Shown here: in pieces, positions 1-8,500 of the stretch
How the letters are laid out: every line of letters begins with the position of its first letter
How positions within the stretch are numbered: position 1 is the first letter of the stretch
Source of the DNA: Firmicutes bacterium UBA6113
GTDB lineage: Bacteria > Bacillota > Clostridia > Tissierellales > Sedimentibacteraceae
Direction of reading: 5' to 3'
DNA: 37,988 nt
Assembly (NCBI GenBank): GCA_002422545.1
Contig: DIWF01000011.1
Coordinates: forward strand, 270 to 38,257
The notes under the pieces: generated by a model
The model's database searches: none
The model's input: only the letters and a program-made list of their open reading frames with translations
What the model was told of the DNA's origin: nothing
Program-made: the position numbers and the translations under genes

Positions 1-90
<90 letters not shown>

Positions 91-92
91 TA

Positions 93-126
93 AAAAAACC
101 AGCTGATATACAGCTGGTTTTTTTAT
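93..126 (+). terminator. Intrinsic terminator of the rRNA operon
   Basis: CCAGCTG and CAGCTGG form a GC-rich stem around an ATATA loop, flanked by an A-run upstream and seven or more Ts downstream. Confidence 0.9.
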
Positions 127-437
127 GCCATTAAATAGTTTATGTGTATAAATATGAACGTAGTACATAAATATAAAAAATACCTTGACATATTAAAGAA
201 AAGTAACTACAATATATATATACAATCGCAGATTACTGTACTAAAATTTGTTCGTGAATTATGATATAAAATTAAAATGTTGCTAAGAGCAATGATATGA
301 AGGCATTTGTGCATGAAATGACAACGATTTTTTCATATTAATTAATGAGCAAGGTTACATATTCCGCGGCTGTATTGCCAATCGCTTTTTGCATTCAAAA
401 TCGGATATGGCATATATAATATATGGTGGTGATAATA
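127..437 (+). other. Intergenic region and long arcA leader
   Basis: There is no credible gene here. It holds the candidate arcA promoter (185-213) and a leader of more than 200 nt with a small hairpin TTGCTAAGAGCAA (about 280-292). An AT-rich near-palindrome TCAT-ATTAATTA-ATGA lies near 334-350; it could be an ArgR half-site but does not match the Bacillus ARG box closely. A second -10-like TATAAT at 415-420 has no well-spaced -35. Confidence 0.5.
185..213 (+). promoter_or_regulatory. Candidate SigA promoter of arcABC
   Basis: TTGACA (185-190), a 17-bp spacer, then TACAAT (208-213). It would start transcription near 220 and leave a 5' leader of roughly 215 nt before arcA. Confidence 0.65.
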
Positions 438-1661
438 TTGAATGATACAGCAATAAGAGTTTATTCAGAAATAGGAAATTTGAAAAAAGTATTGTTGCAC
501 CGACCTGGCAAAGAACTAGAAAATCTAATGCCGGAGTATCTTGAAAGATTGCTTTTCGATGATATTCCTTACTTAGAAATAGCTCAGCAGGAACATGATG
601 CATTTGCAAAAATTTTCGAAAGCTTGGGAATAGAAGTAGTTTATCTGGAAGATTTAGTGGTAGACTCGCTAATAAATGACGAGATAAAACTGCAGTTTAT
701 CAAAGAGTATATTGAAGAAGCGGGAATTAAGGAAAGCAGAGAATCTAGCATGTTAAAAGATTACTTCCTGTCCTTCACAAGTTCTAAGGAAATGGTTCTC
801 AAAATGATGGAAGGCATCAGAAAGTCAGAAATCAATGATTACAGGGGTCCAAGGCTGGCCGATTTTTTAAGCAATCAGTATCCTTTTATAATTGATCCCA
901 TGCCTAATCTTTACTTTACAAGAGATCCTTTTGCCACAATAGGAGAAGGAGTATCTATTCACAAAATGCATACTGTTACAAGAAACAGAGAAACATTATT
1001 TGCCAAGTATATTTTTAACTGCAATCCTTCATACAAGGGAACAAAGTTAATGTATGACAGAACTGAAAAGTATTCTCTGGAAGGCGGAGACATCCTGATC
1101 TTAAATGAAGAAACAGTGGCTGTGGGGATTTCTCAAAGAACAAATCCAAATTCTATTGAGAAGTTTGCAAATACACTGTTGACTGAAGACAGTTCATTTA
1201 AAAAAGTATTGGCAATAGACATTCCAAAGACAAGGGCATTTATGCACTTAGATACTGTGTTCACAATGGTGGATTACGACAAGTTCACAATTCACCCGAA
1301 CATCAAATCTGACATTGCTGTCTATGTTCTTGAAAGAGGAGAAGACGGAAATATAAAAATTACCGAAGGTAAAGGGTCTCTTGAAGATATTTTAAAGAAG
1401 GCGCTTAATCTTGATAAGGTAAAACTAATAAAATGCGGCGGAAACAGCATAATTGATGCTGCCAGGGAACAATGGAACGACGGTTCTAACACATTGTGCA
1501 TTGCTCCTGGTGAAGTAATTGTGTATTCAAGAAACTATGTAACAAATCAAATTCTGCAGCAGGAAGGCATCAAGACGTATATAATGCCGAGCTCCGAACT
1601 GTCAAGGGGAAGAGGCGGTCCAAGATGCATGAGCATGCCGCTCATAAGAGAAAATTTATAA
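438..1661 (+). CDS. arcA: Arginine deiminase
   Basis: Hydrolyses L-arginine to citrulline and ammonia, the first step of the cytosolic arginine deiminase pathway. The 407-residue product has the family signatures in order: an N-terminal VYSEIGNLKKVLLHRPG, FTRDPFA, EGGDILIL, HLDTVFTMVD (catalytic His and Asp) and the C-terminal GGPRCMSMP carrying the nucleophilic Cys (about residue 397). The TTG at 438 is preferred because GGTGGTGAT (425-433) sits just upstream. An in-frame ATG at 423 has no ribosome binding site and would add five non-conserved residues. It is the first gene of an arcA-arcB-arcC cluster, with 79 bp to arcB. No arginine/ornithine antiporter (arcD) is in the window. Confidence 0.95.
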   Translation: MNDTAIRVYSEIGNLKKVLLHRPGKELENLMPEYLERLLFDDIPYLEIAQQEHDAFAKIFESLGIEVVYLEDLVVDSLINDEIKLQFIKEYIEEAGIKESRESSMLKDYFLSFTSSKEMVLKMMEGIRKSEINDYRGPRLADFLSNQYPFIIDPMPNLYFTRDPFATIGEGVSIHKMHTVTRNRETLFAKYIFNCNPSYKGTKLMYDRTEKYSLEGGDILILNEETVAVGISQRTNPNSIEKFANTLLTEDSSFKKVLAIDIPKTRAFMHLDTVFTMVDYDKFTIHPNIKSDIAVYVLERGEDGNIKITEGKGSLEDILKKALNLDKVKLIKCGGNSIIDAAREQWNDGSNTLCIAPGEVIVYSRNYVTNQILQQEGIKTYIMPSSELSRGRGGPRCMSMPLIRENL

Positions 1662-1740
1662 AAAACAATTGAAATTGTGAAAAGACTCTGTTAATATATA
1701 AAAATACAATAAAATCTATAATTAAACACGGAGGTTTATT

Positions 1741-2736
1741 ATGTCAGTAAATTTAAAAGGAAGAAGTTTTTTAACATTAATGGATTTTACACCACTGGAA
1801 ATCAGATACATGCTGGATTTGGCTCATGATTTGAAAGCAAAGAAAAGAGCAGGAATTTACAATTATCTATTAAAGGGTAAAAACATTGTGCTGTTGTTTG
1901 AAAAAACATCAACAAGAACAAGATGTGCATTTGAAGTTGCAGCTCTGGAAGAAGGAGCACACGTTACTTTCCTTGATTCAGGAAGCTCACAGATGGGCAA
2001 AAAGGAATCCCTGGAGGATACAGCAAAGGTTCTTGGAAGATTCTATGACGGTATAGAGTACAGAGGATACAAACAGGAAGTTGTAGAAGACTTGGCTAAG
2101 TATGCAGGGGTACCTGTATGGAATGGCCTAACAGATGTAGACCACCCTACACAAATATTGGCTGACCTGCTTACAATAGAAGAACACGTTGCAAAACCGC
2201 TTAACAAGGTTAAGGTTGTTTTTGCAGGTGACATCAGAAACAACATGTCATATGCGTGGATGTTCGGATGTGCAAAGATGGGAATGCATTTCGTTGCATT
2301 TGGTCCTAAGGAACTTCAGGAGCAGCTGGATCAGGATACACTTAAAAGAGTTCAGGAAGTGGCTGATTACACAGGAGCTACAATTGAAATATCAGACAGC
2401 GTTGAAGCTGTAAAAGGAGCAGATGTAATTTACACCGACATTTGGGCATCAATGGGAGAAGAAGCTCAGATACCTGAAAGAGTTAAGCTGCTCACTCCAT
2501 ACAAGGTTACAATGGACCTGCTTAAGGCTACAGAAAACAATGATGTAATATTCATGCACTGCCTTCCTTCATTCCATGACTTTGAAACAAAAATGGCTAA
2601 GGAACAGATGGCACTTGGCTTTGACATAAGAGAAGTTACAGATGAAGTTTACAGAAGCAGACATTCTGTAGTGTTTGACGAAGCAGAAAACAGAATGCAC
2701 ACAATAAAAGCAGTTATAGTAGCAACTATAGCTTAA
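1741..2736 (+). CDS. arcB: Ornithine carbamoyltransferase, catabolic
   Basis: Converts citrulline and phosphate to ornithine and carbamoyl phosphate when the arginine deiminase pathway runs catabolically; members of the family work as trimers or higher oligomers. The 331-residue protein is full length. It shows the carbamoyl-phosphate loop FEKTSTRTR, the SSQMGKKESLEDTA segment, HPTQILADLL and the ornithine-binding HCLPSFHD (most relatives have HCLPAFHD). GGAGGT ends 5 bases before the ATG. It lies between arcA and arcC, which supports the catabolic rather than the biosynthetic role. Confidence 0.95.
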   Translation: MSVNLKGRSFLTLMDFTPLEIRYMLDLAHDLKAKKRAGIYNYLLKGKNIVLLFEKTSTRTRCAFEVAALEEGAHVTFLDSGSSQMGKKESLEDTAKVLGRFYDGIEYRGYKQEVVEDLAKYAGVPVWNGLTDVDHPTQILADLLTIEEHVAKPLNKVKVVFAGDIRNNMSYAWMFGCAKMGMHFVAFGPKELQEQLDQDTLKRVQEVADYTGATIEISDSVEAVKGADVIYTDIWASMGEEAQIPERVKLLTPYKVTMDLLKATENNDVIFMHCLPSFHDFETKMAKEQMALGFDIREVTDEVYRSRHSVVFDEAENRMHTIKAVIVATIA

Positions 2737-2766
2737 AAATTCGGACAAATTTAAGAGGGATTAGTC

Positions 2767-3714
2767 ATGAACAGAATACCAAGAGTAGTTATAGCGTTAG
2801 GTGGAAACGCCTTAGAAGATAAAAACATGCCTTCTACAGCAGAGGCACAGTTGGAAGTTGTAAAGAAAACCAGTGAATACATTGCTGAAATAAGCTGCTC
2901 CAACTATGAAATAGCAGTCGTTCACGGGAATGGCCCTCAGGTTGGAAGAATTCTTCTGGCTTCAGAAGCTGCAAAAGATATTACACCGCCAATGCCATTT
3001 GACGTTTGTGGTGCAATGAGCCAGGGATATATCGGATATCACATTCAGCAGGGACTTAAGCTTGCGCTGGCAAAAAGAAACAGAATATTGCCGGTAGTTA
3101 CAGTTGTAACCCAGATGGTTGTGGATAAGGATGACAAAGCATTCCAGAACCCAACAAAGCCAATAGGACCTTTTTATTCTGAAGAGGAAGCAAAAAGACT
3201 TGCAGAGAAAAAAGGCTATACAGTGAAAGAAGATGCAGGAAGAGGATGGAGAAGAGTTGTTGCATCTCCTATTCCTGAGAGAATAGTTGAAATCGGAACA
3301 ATCAAGACGCTGTGGGATACAACAATAACAGTTGCATGCGGAGGCGGCGGAATTCCTGTAATAGAAAATGAAGACGGCTCTTTAAAAGGTGTGGCAGCTG
3401 TAATTGATAAGGACTTTGCAGCAGAAAGACTTGCTGAAGACATGGACGCTGACATTCTTATGATTCTGACAGAAGTTGAAAAGGCATCAATCAACTTCAA
3501 GAAACCAAACCAGGAAGACTTATCCGTAATATCAATTGAAGAAGCTGAAAAATACATTGAAGAAGGTCATTTTGCACCGGGCAGTATGCTTCCGAAAGTA
3601 ATGGCTTCAGTAAAATTTGCAAAATCAAAACCAGGAAGAAAGTCAATAATAACATCTCTGTACAAATCAATGGACGCATTAAATGGTTTGACAGGAACAA
3701 TAATTCAAGGTTAA
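2767..3714 (+). CDS. arcC: Carbamate kinase
   Basis: Transfers phosphate from carbamoyl phosphate to ADP, giving ATP and carbamate; this is the energy-yielding last step of the pathway. The 315-residue protein belongs to the amino-acid kinase fold: ALGGNALED near the N-terminus, HGNGPQVGRIL, and the glycine-rich GGGGIPV. AGAGGGA lies upstream of the ATG, and only 30 bp separate it from arcB, so the two are cotranscribed. The coding region ends before an unusual structured stretch (3733-3870) that closes with a terminator. Confidence 0.95.
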   Translation: MNRIPRVVIALGGNALEDKNMPSTAEAQLEVVKKTSEYIAEISCSNYEIAVVHGNGPQVGRILLASEAAKDITPPMPFDVCGAMSQGYIGYHIQQGLKLALAKRNRILPVVTVVTQMVVDKDDKAFQNPTKPIGPFYSEEEAKRLAEKKGYTVKEDAGRGWRRVVASPIPERIVEIGTIKTLWDTTITVACGGGGIPVIENEDGSLKGVAAVIDKDFAAERLAEDMDADILMILTEVEKASINFKKPNQEDLSVISIEEAEKYIEEGHFAPGSMLPKVMASVKFAKSKPGRKSIITSLYKSMDALNGLTGTIIQG

Positions 3715-3732
3715 TCAAACTGAATAAATAAT

Positions 3733-3870
3733 AAGAAGAGTACTGCACTAAATATTCCCTCAATTCAAAGTGAATCCAGCGGAAGAAATCAGGCAATGAG
3801 ACTCATGGATGAATCTGGTAAAGCTTCAACCGTGACGCTCATATGACGAAAAACAGCTCTTCTTTTTTTT
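3733..3870 (+). other. Structured 3' region of arcC with long-range terminator stem; possible unrecognised RNA
   Basis: AAGAAGAG (3733-3740) pairs perfectly with CTCTTCTT (3857-3864), which runs into a T tract, so the whole 115-nt interior would be enclosed by a terminator-like stem. Inside, several nested pairings are possible: ATTC/GAAT, AGCG/CGCT and ATCAG/CTGGT. The size and nesting look more like a structured RNA or an attenuator than a plain terminator. It does not match a riboswitch class I can name with confidence. Confidence 0.4.
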
Positions 3871-3930
3871 ATGCCCTAACCCAGATTTTTCTGTGTGATA
3901 TGCCCTAATCCAGATTTTTTGACCAAAGGA
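3871..3930 (+). repeat. Direct repeat ATGCCCTAAYCCAGATTTTT, two copies
   Basis: A 20-bp unit at 3871-3890 recurs at 3900-3919 with one C/T difference. The second copy runs into GACCAAAGGAAGG, which resembles the GACCGTAGGGAG loop of the hairpin array at 15919-16170. The ATGCCCTAACC word also bounds that array. Both loci begin directly after the T tract of an intrinsic terminator, so they look like one dispersed repeat family. Confidence 0.6.
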
Positions 3931-4183
3931 AGGATTGAGGCAGTTATGATGTTATTGTTGCAAATATTGTATCATTAATATAGTTCTTCATGACAAATTG
4001 CAGCTTTATATTTATAAATTGCATATTGCAGGATTGGCTTCAGCAGATCAAAATTAAAATATTTATATAACAAAAAATAATCAAATTATTTTGCTAATAT
4101 TTTGTTAATAATAAAAGTGCCGTAAAATCAATAAAAATTACAAATATTCAGCGATAGATTTACAATGTAAAAATATAAATATC
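3931..4183. other. AT-rich intergenic region without a recognised gene
   Basis: I see no ORF with a ribosome binding site and no clear hairpin here. It separates the arcC terminator and repeat block from the rocD promoter. Confidence 0.6.
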
Positions 4184-4212
4184 TTGACTTTTATTTAAAA
4201 AAGGGTTATTAT
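4184..4212 (+). promoter_or_regulatory. Candidate promoter of rocD
   Basis: TTGACT (4184-4189), a 17-bp spacer and TATTAT (4207-4212), about 65 bp upstream of the rocD start. Confidence 0.65.
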
Positions 4213-4278
4213 TTAAAACATAAGTTTGAAATATGCATACATTTGCGTAAACGAAAAGTGTCAAGGAGGACTACTGAT

Positions 4279-5472
4279 ATGCAATCATCTAAAGAAATCA
4301 TGCAAAAAACAGAAAAATTTGGAGCTCACAATTATCATCCTAAGGAGATTGTGTTTGAAAAGGCTGAAGGTATGGTTGTTACTAATCCAGAAGGTGAAAA
4401 ATTTTATGATATGTTAAGCGCATATTCCGCATTGAATTTTGGGCACAGGCATCCAGAGCTGGTTCAAGCTGCAAAAGATCAACTGGATAAAGTAACTTTG
4501 ACTTCAAGAGCATTTTACAACAGTGTGCTGGGAGACTGGATGCAGAAACTTTGTGAGGTTACAGGCAAAAACATGGTTCTTCCTATGAACACAGGTGCTG
4601 AAGCAGTTGAAACGGCTCTAAAAACTGCAAGAAGATGGGGAAATTTTGTTAAGGGCGTTGAGGACGAAATGCAGGAGATAATTGTATGCGCCAACAACTT
4701 CCACGGAAGGACAATAACCATTGTTACTATGAGTACAGATCCTGATGCCAAAAAAGGATACGGTCCTTTTACACCCGGATTTAAAGTAATTGAGTACGGA
4801 AATATCGAGGAACTTAAATCAGCCATAAATCCAAATACAGTAGCATTCCTGGTTGAGCCTATACAGGGCGAAGCAGGCATAATTGTTCCTCCTGCAGGTT
4901 TCATCAAACAAGCATATGACATATGCAAATTGAACGACGTATTGTTTATTGCCGATGAAGTTCAGACAGGCTTTGCCCGCACAGGCAGAATGTTTGCCTG
5001 TGACTACGAAGATGTGGTTCCTGACATATACGTTCTTGGAAAGGCTTTAGGGGGCGGAATTATAGCTGTATCTGCAATTGCCGGAAATGATGATATCCTT
5101 GGAGTGTTCGAACCAGGTTCACACGGTTCAACTTTCGGAGGAAATCCATTGGGAGCTGCTGTTTCCTTGAAGGTTCTTGAAATTCTCAAAAGAGATGACT
5201 TTGCTAAGCAGGCTGAAGAAAAGGGCGAATATTTCATGAATAAGCTAAGAGGTATAAATAATGACGACATAGTTGAAATAAGGGGTAAGGGTCTTTTAAT
5301 AGGAGTTGAGTTTAAAATGAACGCTGCGCCCTATGTGAAGAAATTGATCCAAAACGGTGTTCTTGCAAAGGAAACTCATGAGAAGACAATAAGGTTTGCT
5401 CCTCCTATTATAATAACATATGAACAGATTGATGATGCCGTTGAAAGAATAAAAAAGGCATTTGCAAAATAA
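4279..5472 (+). CDS. rocD: Ornithine aminotransferase (class III, PLP-dependent)
   Basis: Moves the delta-amino group of ornithine to 2-oxoglutarate, giving glutamate-5-semialdehyde and glutamate. The 397-residue protein starts FGAHNYHP, typical of RocD. It carries MNTGAEAVETALKTAR, NNFHGRT, VEPIQGEAGI, FIADEVQTG, and the Schiff-base lysine in YVLGKALGGG (about Lys255). The ATG at 4279 has AAGGAGG at 4263-4269; an in-frame TTG at 4243 lies upstream of that site and is not used. Its place next to arcABC suggests that ornithine left over from arginine breakdown is channelled towards proline or glutamate. It has its own promoter and terminator. Confidence 0.92.
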   Translation: MQSSKEIMQKTEKFGAHNYHPKEIVFEKAEGMVVTNPEGEKFYDMLSAYSALNFGHRHPELVQAAKDQLDKVTLTSRAFYNSVLGDWMQKLCEVTGKNMVLPMNTGAEAVETALKTARRWGNFVKGVEDEMQEIIVCANNFHGRTITIVTMSTDPDAKKGYGPFTPGFKVIEYGNIEELKSAINPNTVAFLVEPIQGEAGIIVPPAGFIKQAYDICKLNDVLFIADEVQTGFARTGRMFACDYEDVVPDIYVLGKALGGGIIAVSAIAGNDDILGVFEPGSHGSTFGGNPLGAAVSLKVLEILKRDDFAKQAEEKGEYFMNKLRGINNDDIVEIRGKGLLIGVEFKMNAAPYVKKLIQNGVLAKETHEKTIRFAPPIIITYEQIDDAVERIKKAFAK

Positions 5473-5474
5473 TA

Positions 5475-5507
5475 AAAAATACCGGCTTAACAGCCGGTAT
5501 TTTTTTG
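5475..5507. terminator. Bidirectional terminator between rocD and the activase gene
   Basis: ATACCGGCT-TAAC-AGCCGGTAT stem with A-runs on the left and T-runs on the right, so it can serve both converging genes. Confidence 0.9.
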
Positions 5508-5510
5508 TTG

Positions 5511-8500
5511 TTATATGTTTTGTTCCTGAAGATGCTTCAGTATTTGTTTTGTTGTATGGCCTTCAATTTGCTTCAATGACAAGAATCCATTGTCATCATG
5601 CAAGTGCATGTTTCTGAATGCACTGGTCAGCATTAGCTTAATACGGTTAATCTGGTTAACTTCACTTATGCCGGCATCATAGTCTATTGGAACAATATTT
5701 GATAAAGGATATGCATCCTTAAGTTTCTTAATCATTCCCTTGCCTGTAATGTGGTTAGGCAAACATGCAAATGGCTGCAAACACAATATGTTGCTTACAC
5801 CGCTGTCCAAAAGCTCAATCATTTCACCTGTGAGGAACCATCCTTCACCAGACTGGTTTGCAAGTGAAAGGAATTTCTTTGCCTTGTTGGCTAATTCCTC
5901 AATGTTTGCAGGTGTTGAAAAGCGTTTTGATTCTTTGAATGCATTGACACTTGGTTTTTTGTACATTTCTATTGCTTTGACAGCAACATTGTTGAATGCC
6001 TTTGTCTTTGGACTACCGCTCAGGAGTTCATCGTATTTTATAACTCCGTTGAATGCACTGTATGAGAAGAAATCAAGCAAGTCCGGCACCACAACTTCTG
6101 CTCCTTCTTCTTCAAGAAGAGAAAAAACATCGTTGTTTGCATTTGGGTGGAACTTAACAAGGATTTCACCGACTATTCCAACTTTAGGCTTTTTAATTTT
6201 TTCATCAAGCTCAATTGTATCAAAGTCATGGACTATCCGATTAATTGTATTTATATAATGTTTGATATTTCCTTTTTCTATAACATGTCGGCATTCTTCA
6301 ACCCACTTATCGTACAACTGGTTTACAGAGCCTTTAACTTTTTCATATGGCCTTGTTCTGTAAGTCGCGCGCATGAGGGTGTCACCTAATACAATACTCA
6401 TTACAAGTCTGTTCACAAATGCTGTTGTGAAGCTGAAGCCCGGCTGCTTTTCAAGTCCCACCACATTGAAGGAAATAACAGGGATGTGTCCGTATCCTGA
6501 ATCCTTAAGTGCCTTTTTGATGAAACCGATATAATTTGTAGCGCGGCATCCTCCGCCTGTCTGGGAAATCATGAGAGAAGTGTTGTTCAAGTCATATTTT
6601 CCTGATTCCAGAGCGTTTATGAGCTGGCCTACAACAATTATAGAAGGATAGCAAGCATCGTTGTTTACAACCCTGAGTCCCACATCAACGGCCTTCTTAT
6701 CAACGGCAGGAAGTACAACGGCGTTATATCCCGACATTTTTGCAGCTGTTTCAATAAACTGGAAGTGCATTGGCGACATCTGAGGAATGAGTATGGTGTG
6801 CTTCTTCTTCATTTCCTTTGTAAATACAGGACGTGCAATTTTGTCTTCCATGTGCTTGTGCTTGATGCCTGTTTTGTCTCTTTCTTCTATGGAAGCAAGA
6901 AGTGAACGTATACGGATTCTTATAGCTCCAAGGTTAGTGATTTCATCTATTTTTATAAGTGTGTATATTTTGTTGTTCTTGTCAAGGATTTCATTTACCT
7001 GGTCTGTTGTTACGGCATCAAGGCCGCATCCGAAAGAGTTAAGCTGAATAAGTTCCAAATTGTCTGTATTTGAAACGTATGTTGCAGCCCTGTACAGCCT
7101 TGTATGGTATGACCACTGGTCAATAACCCTTAGAGGCCGTTCTATGGGATACTTGTTTTCAAGCGAATCTTCAGACAATACAACCAAGCCGTAGCCTTCT
7201 ATCATTTCAGGTATGCCGTGGTTTATTTCAGGATCCACATGGTAAGGCCTTCCGGCAAGTACAATTCCCTTTTTGTTGTTTTTGTTGATGTATTCTATGG
7301 CCTTTGTGCCTTCTCTTTTTACATCTCGCTTGTATGCGTAAAGCTCTTTATATGCCTTTTCGGCAGCTTCCTTTATTTCTTCGTAAGACAAATGTTCAGC
7401 TTTTGCAATTTCCCTGTAAAGTTTGTTTATAAGCCTTTCCTTGTCATTTAAATTAAGGAACGGTTTATAGAACTTCACATTCTTAAGGTTTATATTTGCT
7501 TCAATTGATTCCGGATATGAAACAACAACAGGACAGTTAAAATGGTTTCCTGCATTTTCATCTTCCTTTATATTATAGGAAATACAAGGATAGAATATTC
7601 TAGGAACTTTTTTGTTTATGAGGTCAGTTATGTGGCCGTGGGTTATTTTACCCGGGTAGCACACCGATTCTGAAGGAATTGTTCCCATTCCAAGCTCGTA
7701 TATTTTTTTACTTGATGCTCCTGATAAAACTACTCTGTATCCCAAGGTTGTGAAGAATGTGAACCAGAACGGATAGTCCTCGTACATGTTCAAGACCCTC
7801 GGAATTCCAATCATGCCTCTTTTTGCTTCAGAAAGTGCCAAAGGCTTGTATCCGAATACTCTGTTATACTTGTACTTGTACAAATTGGGCAGAGATTCTT
7901 TTCTTTCTTCATGAGTGTACTTTTCGGCTCCTCTTTCGCAGCGGTTGCCTGACACAAAGTATCTTCCGTCAGAAAACTTGTTGATTGTCAGGAGGCAGTT
8001 ATTTGTGCATAGACCGCAGCGTTCCATGGAAGTGTCAAATGAAAACAGCTCAAGCTCATGAACCTTTACAAATTTGCTCTTAACAGAAGGAACATATTTA
8101 TTTTTTGCAATGATGGCAGCACCAAATGCTCCCATTATTCCTGCTATGTCAGGTCTTACAACCTCACGGCCTGTTATTTGTTCGAAGGCTCGAAGTACTG
8201 CGTTGTTGTAGAATGTTCCTCCCTGAACAACAATCTTATCTCCTATTTCATCGAGAGACTTAAGTCTTATTACTTTGAACAGGGCATTCTTAATTACTGA
8301 GAAGGAAATTCCTGCGGAAATGTCGCTTAGGGTAGCCCCTTCCCTCTGGGCCTGTTTAACCTTGGAATTCATGAACACGGTGCATCTTGTTCCAAGATCA
8401 ACAGGGTTTTTTGATGACACTGCAGCTTCGGCAAATTCATGAACGCTCATATCAAGTGATTTGGCGAATGTTTCTATGAAGGAACCGCAACCTGAAGAAC

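Noticed and set aside
415..420. TATAAT just upstream of arcA as the main promoter
   Set aside because: The nearest -35-like TTGCAT is 20 bp away and transcription would start inside the ribosome binding site.
3776..3846. Possible c-di-GMP-II or cobalamin riboswitch (AGCGGAAG, GGATGAAT, CAACCG words)
   Set aside because: Some words and the closing stem resemble those classes, but the interior is too short, key conserved blocks are missing and it lies 3' of arcC, not before a start codon with a switchable element.
4226..4417. Short overlapping frame at the start of rocD
   Set aside because: It is an out-of-frame shadow of rocD with no ribosome binding site; many similar antisense frames (for example within feoB, aor and the activase gene) were left out for the same reason.
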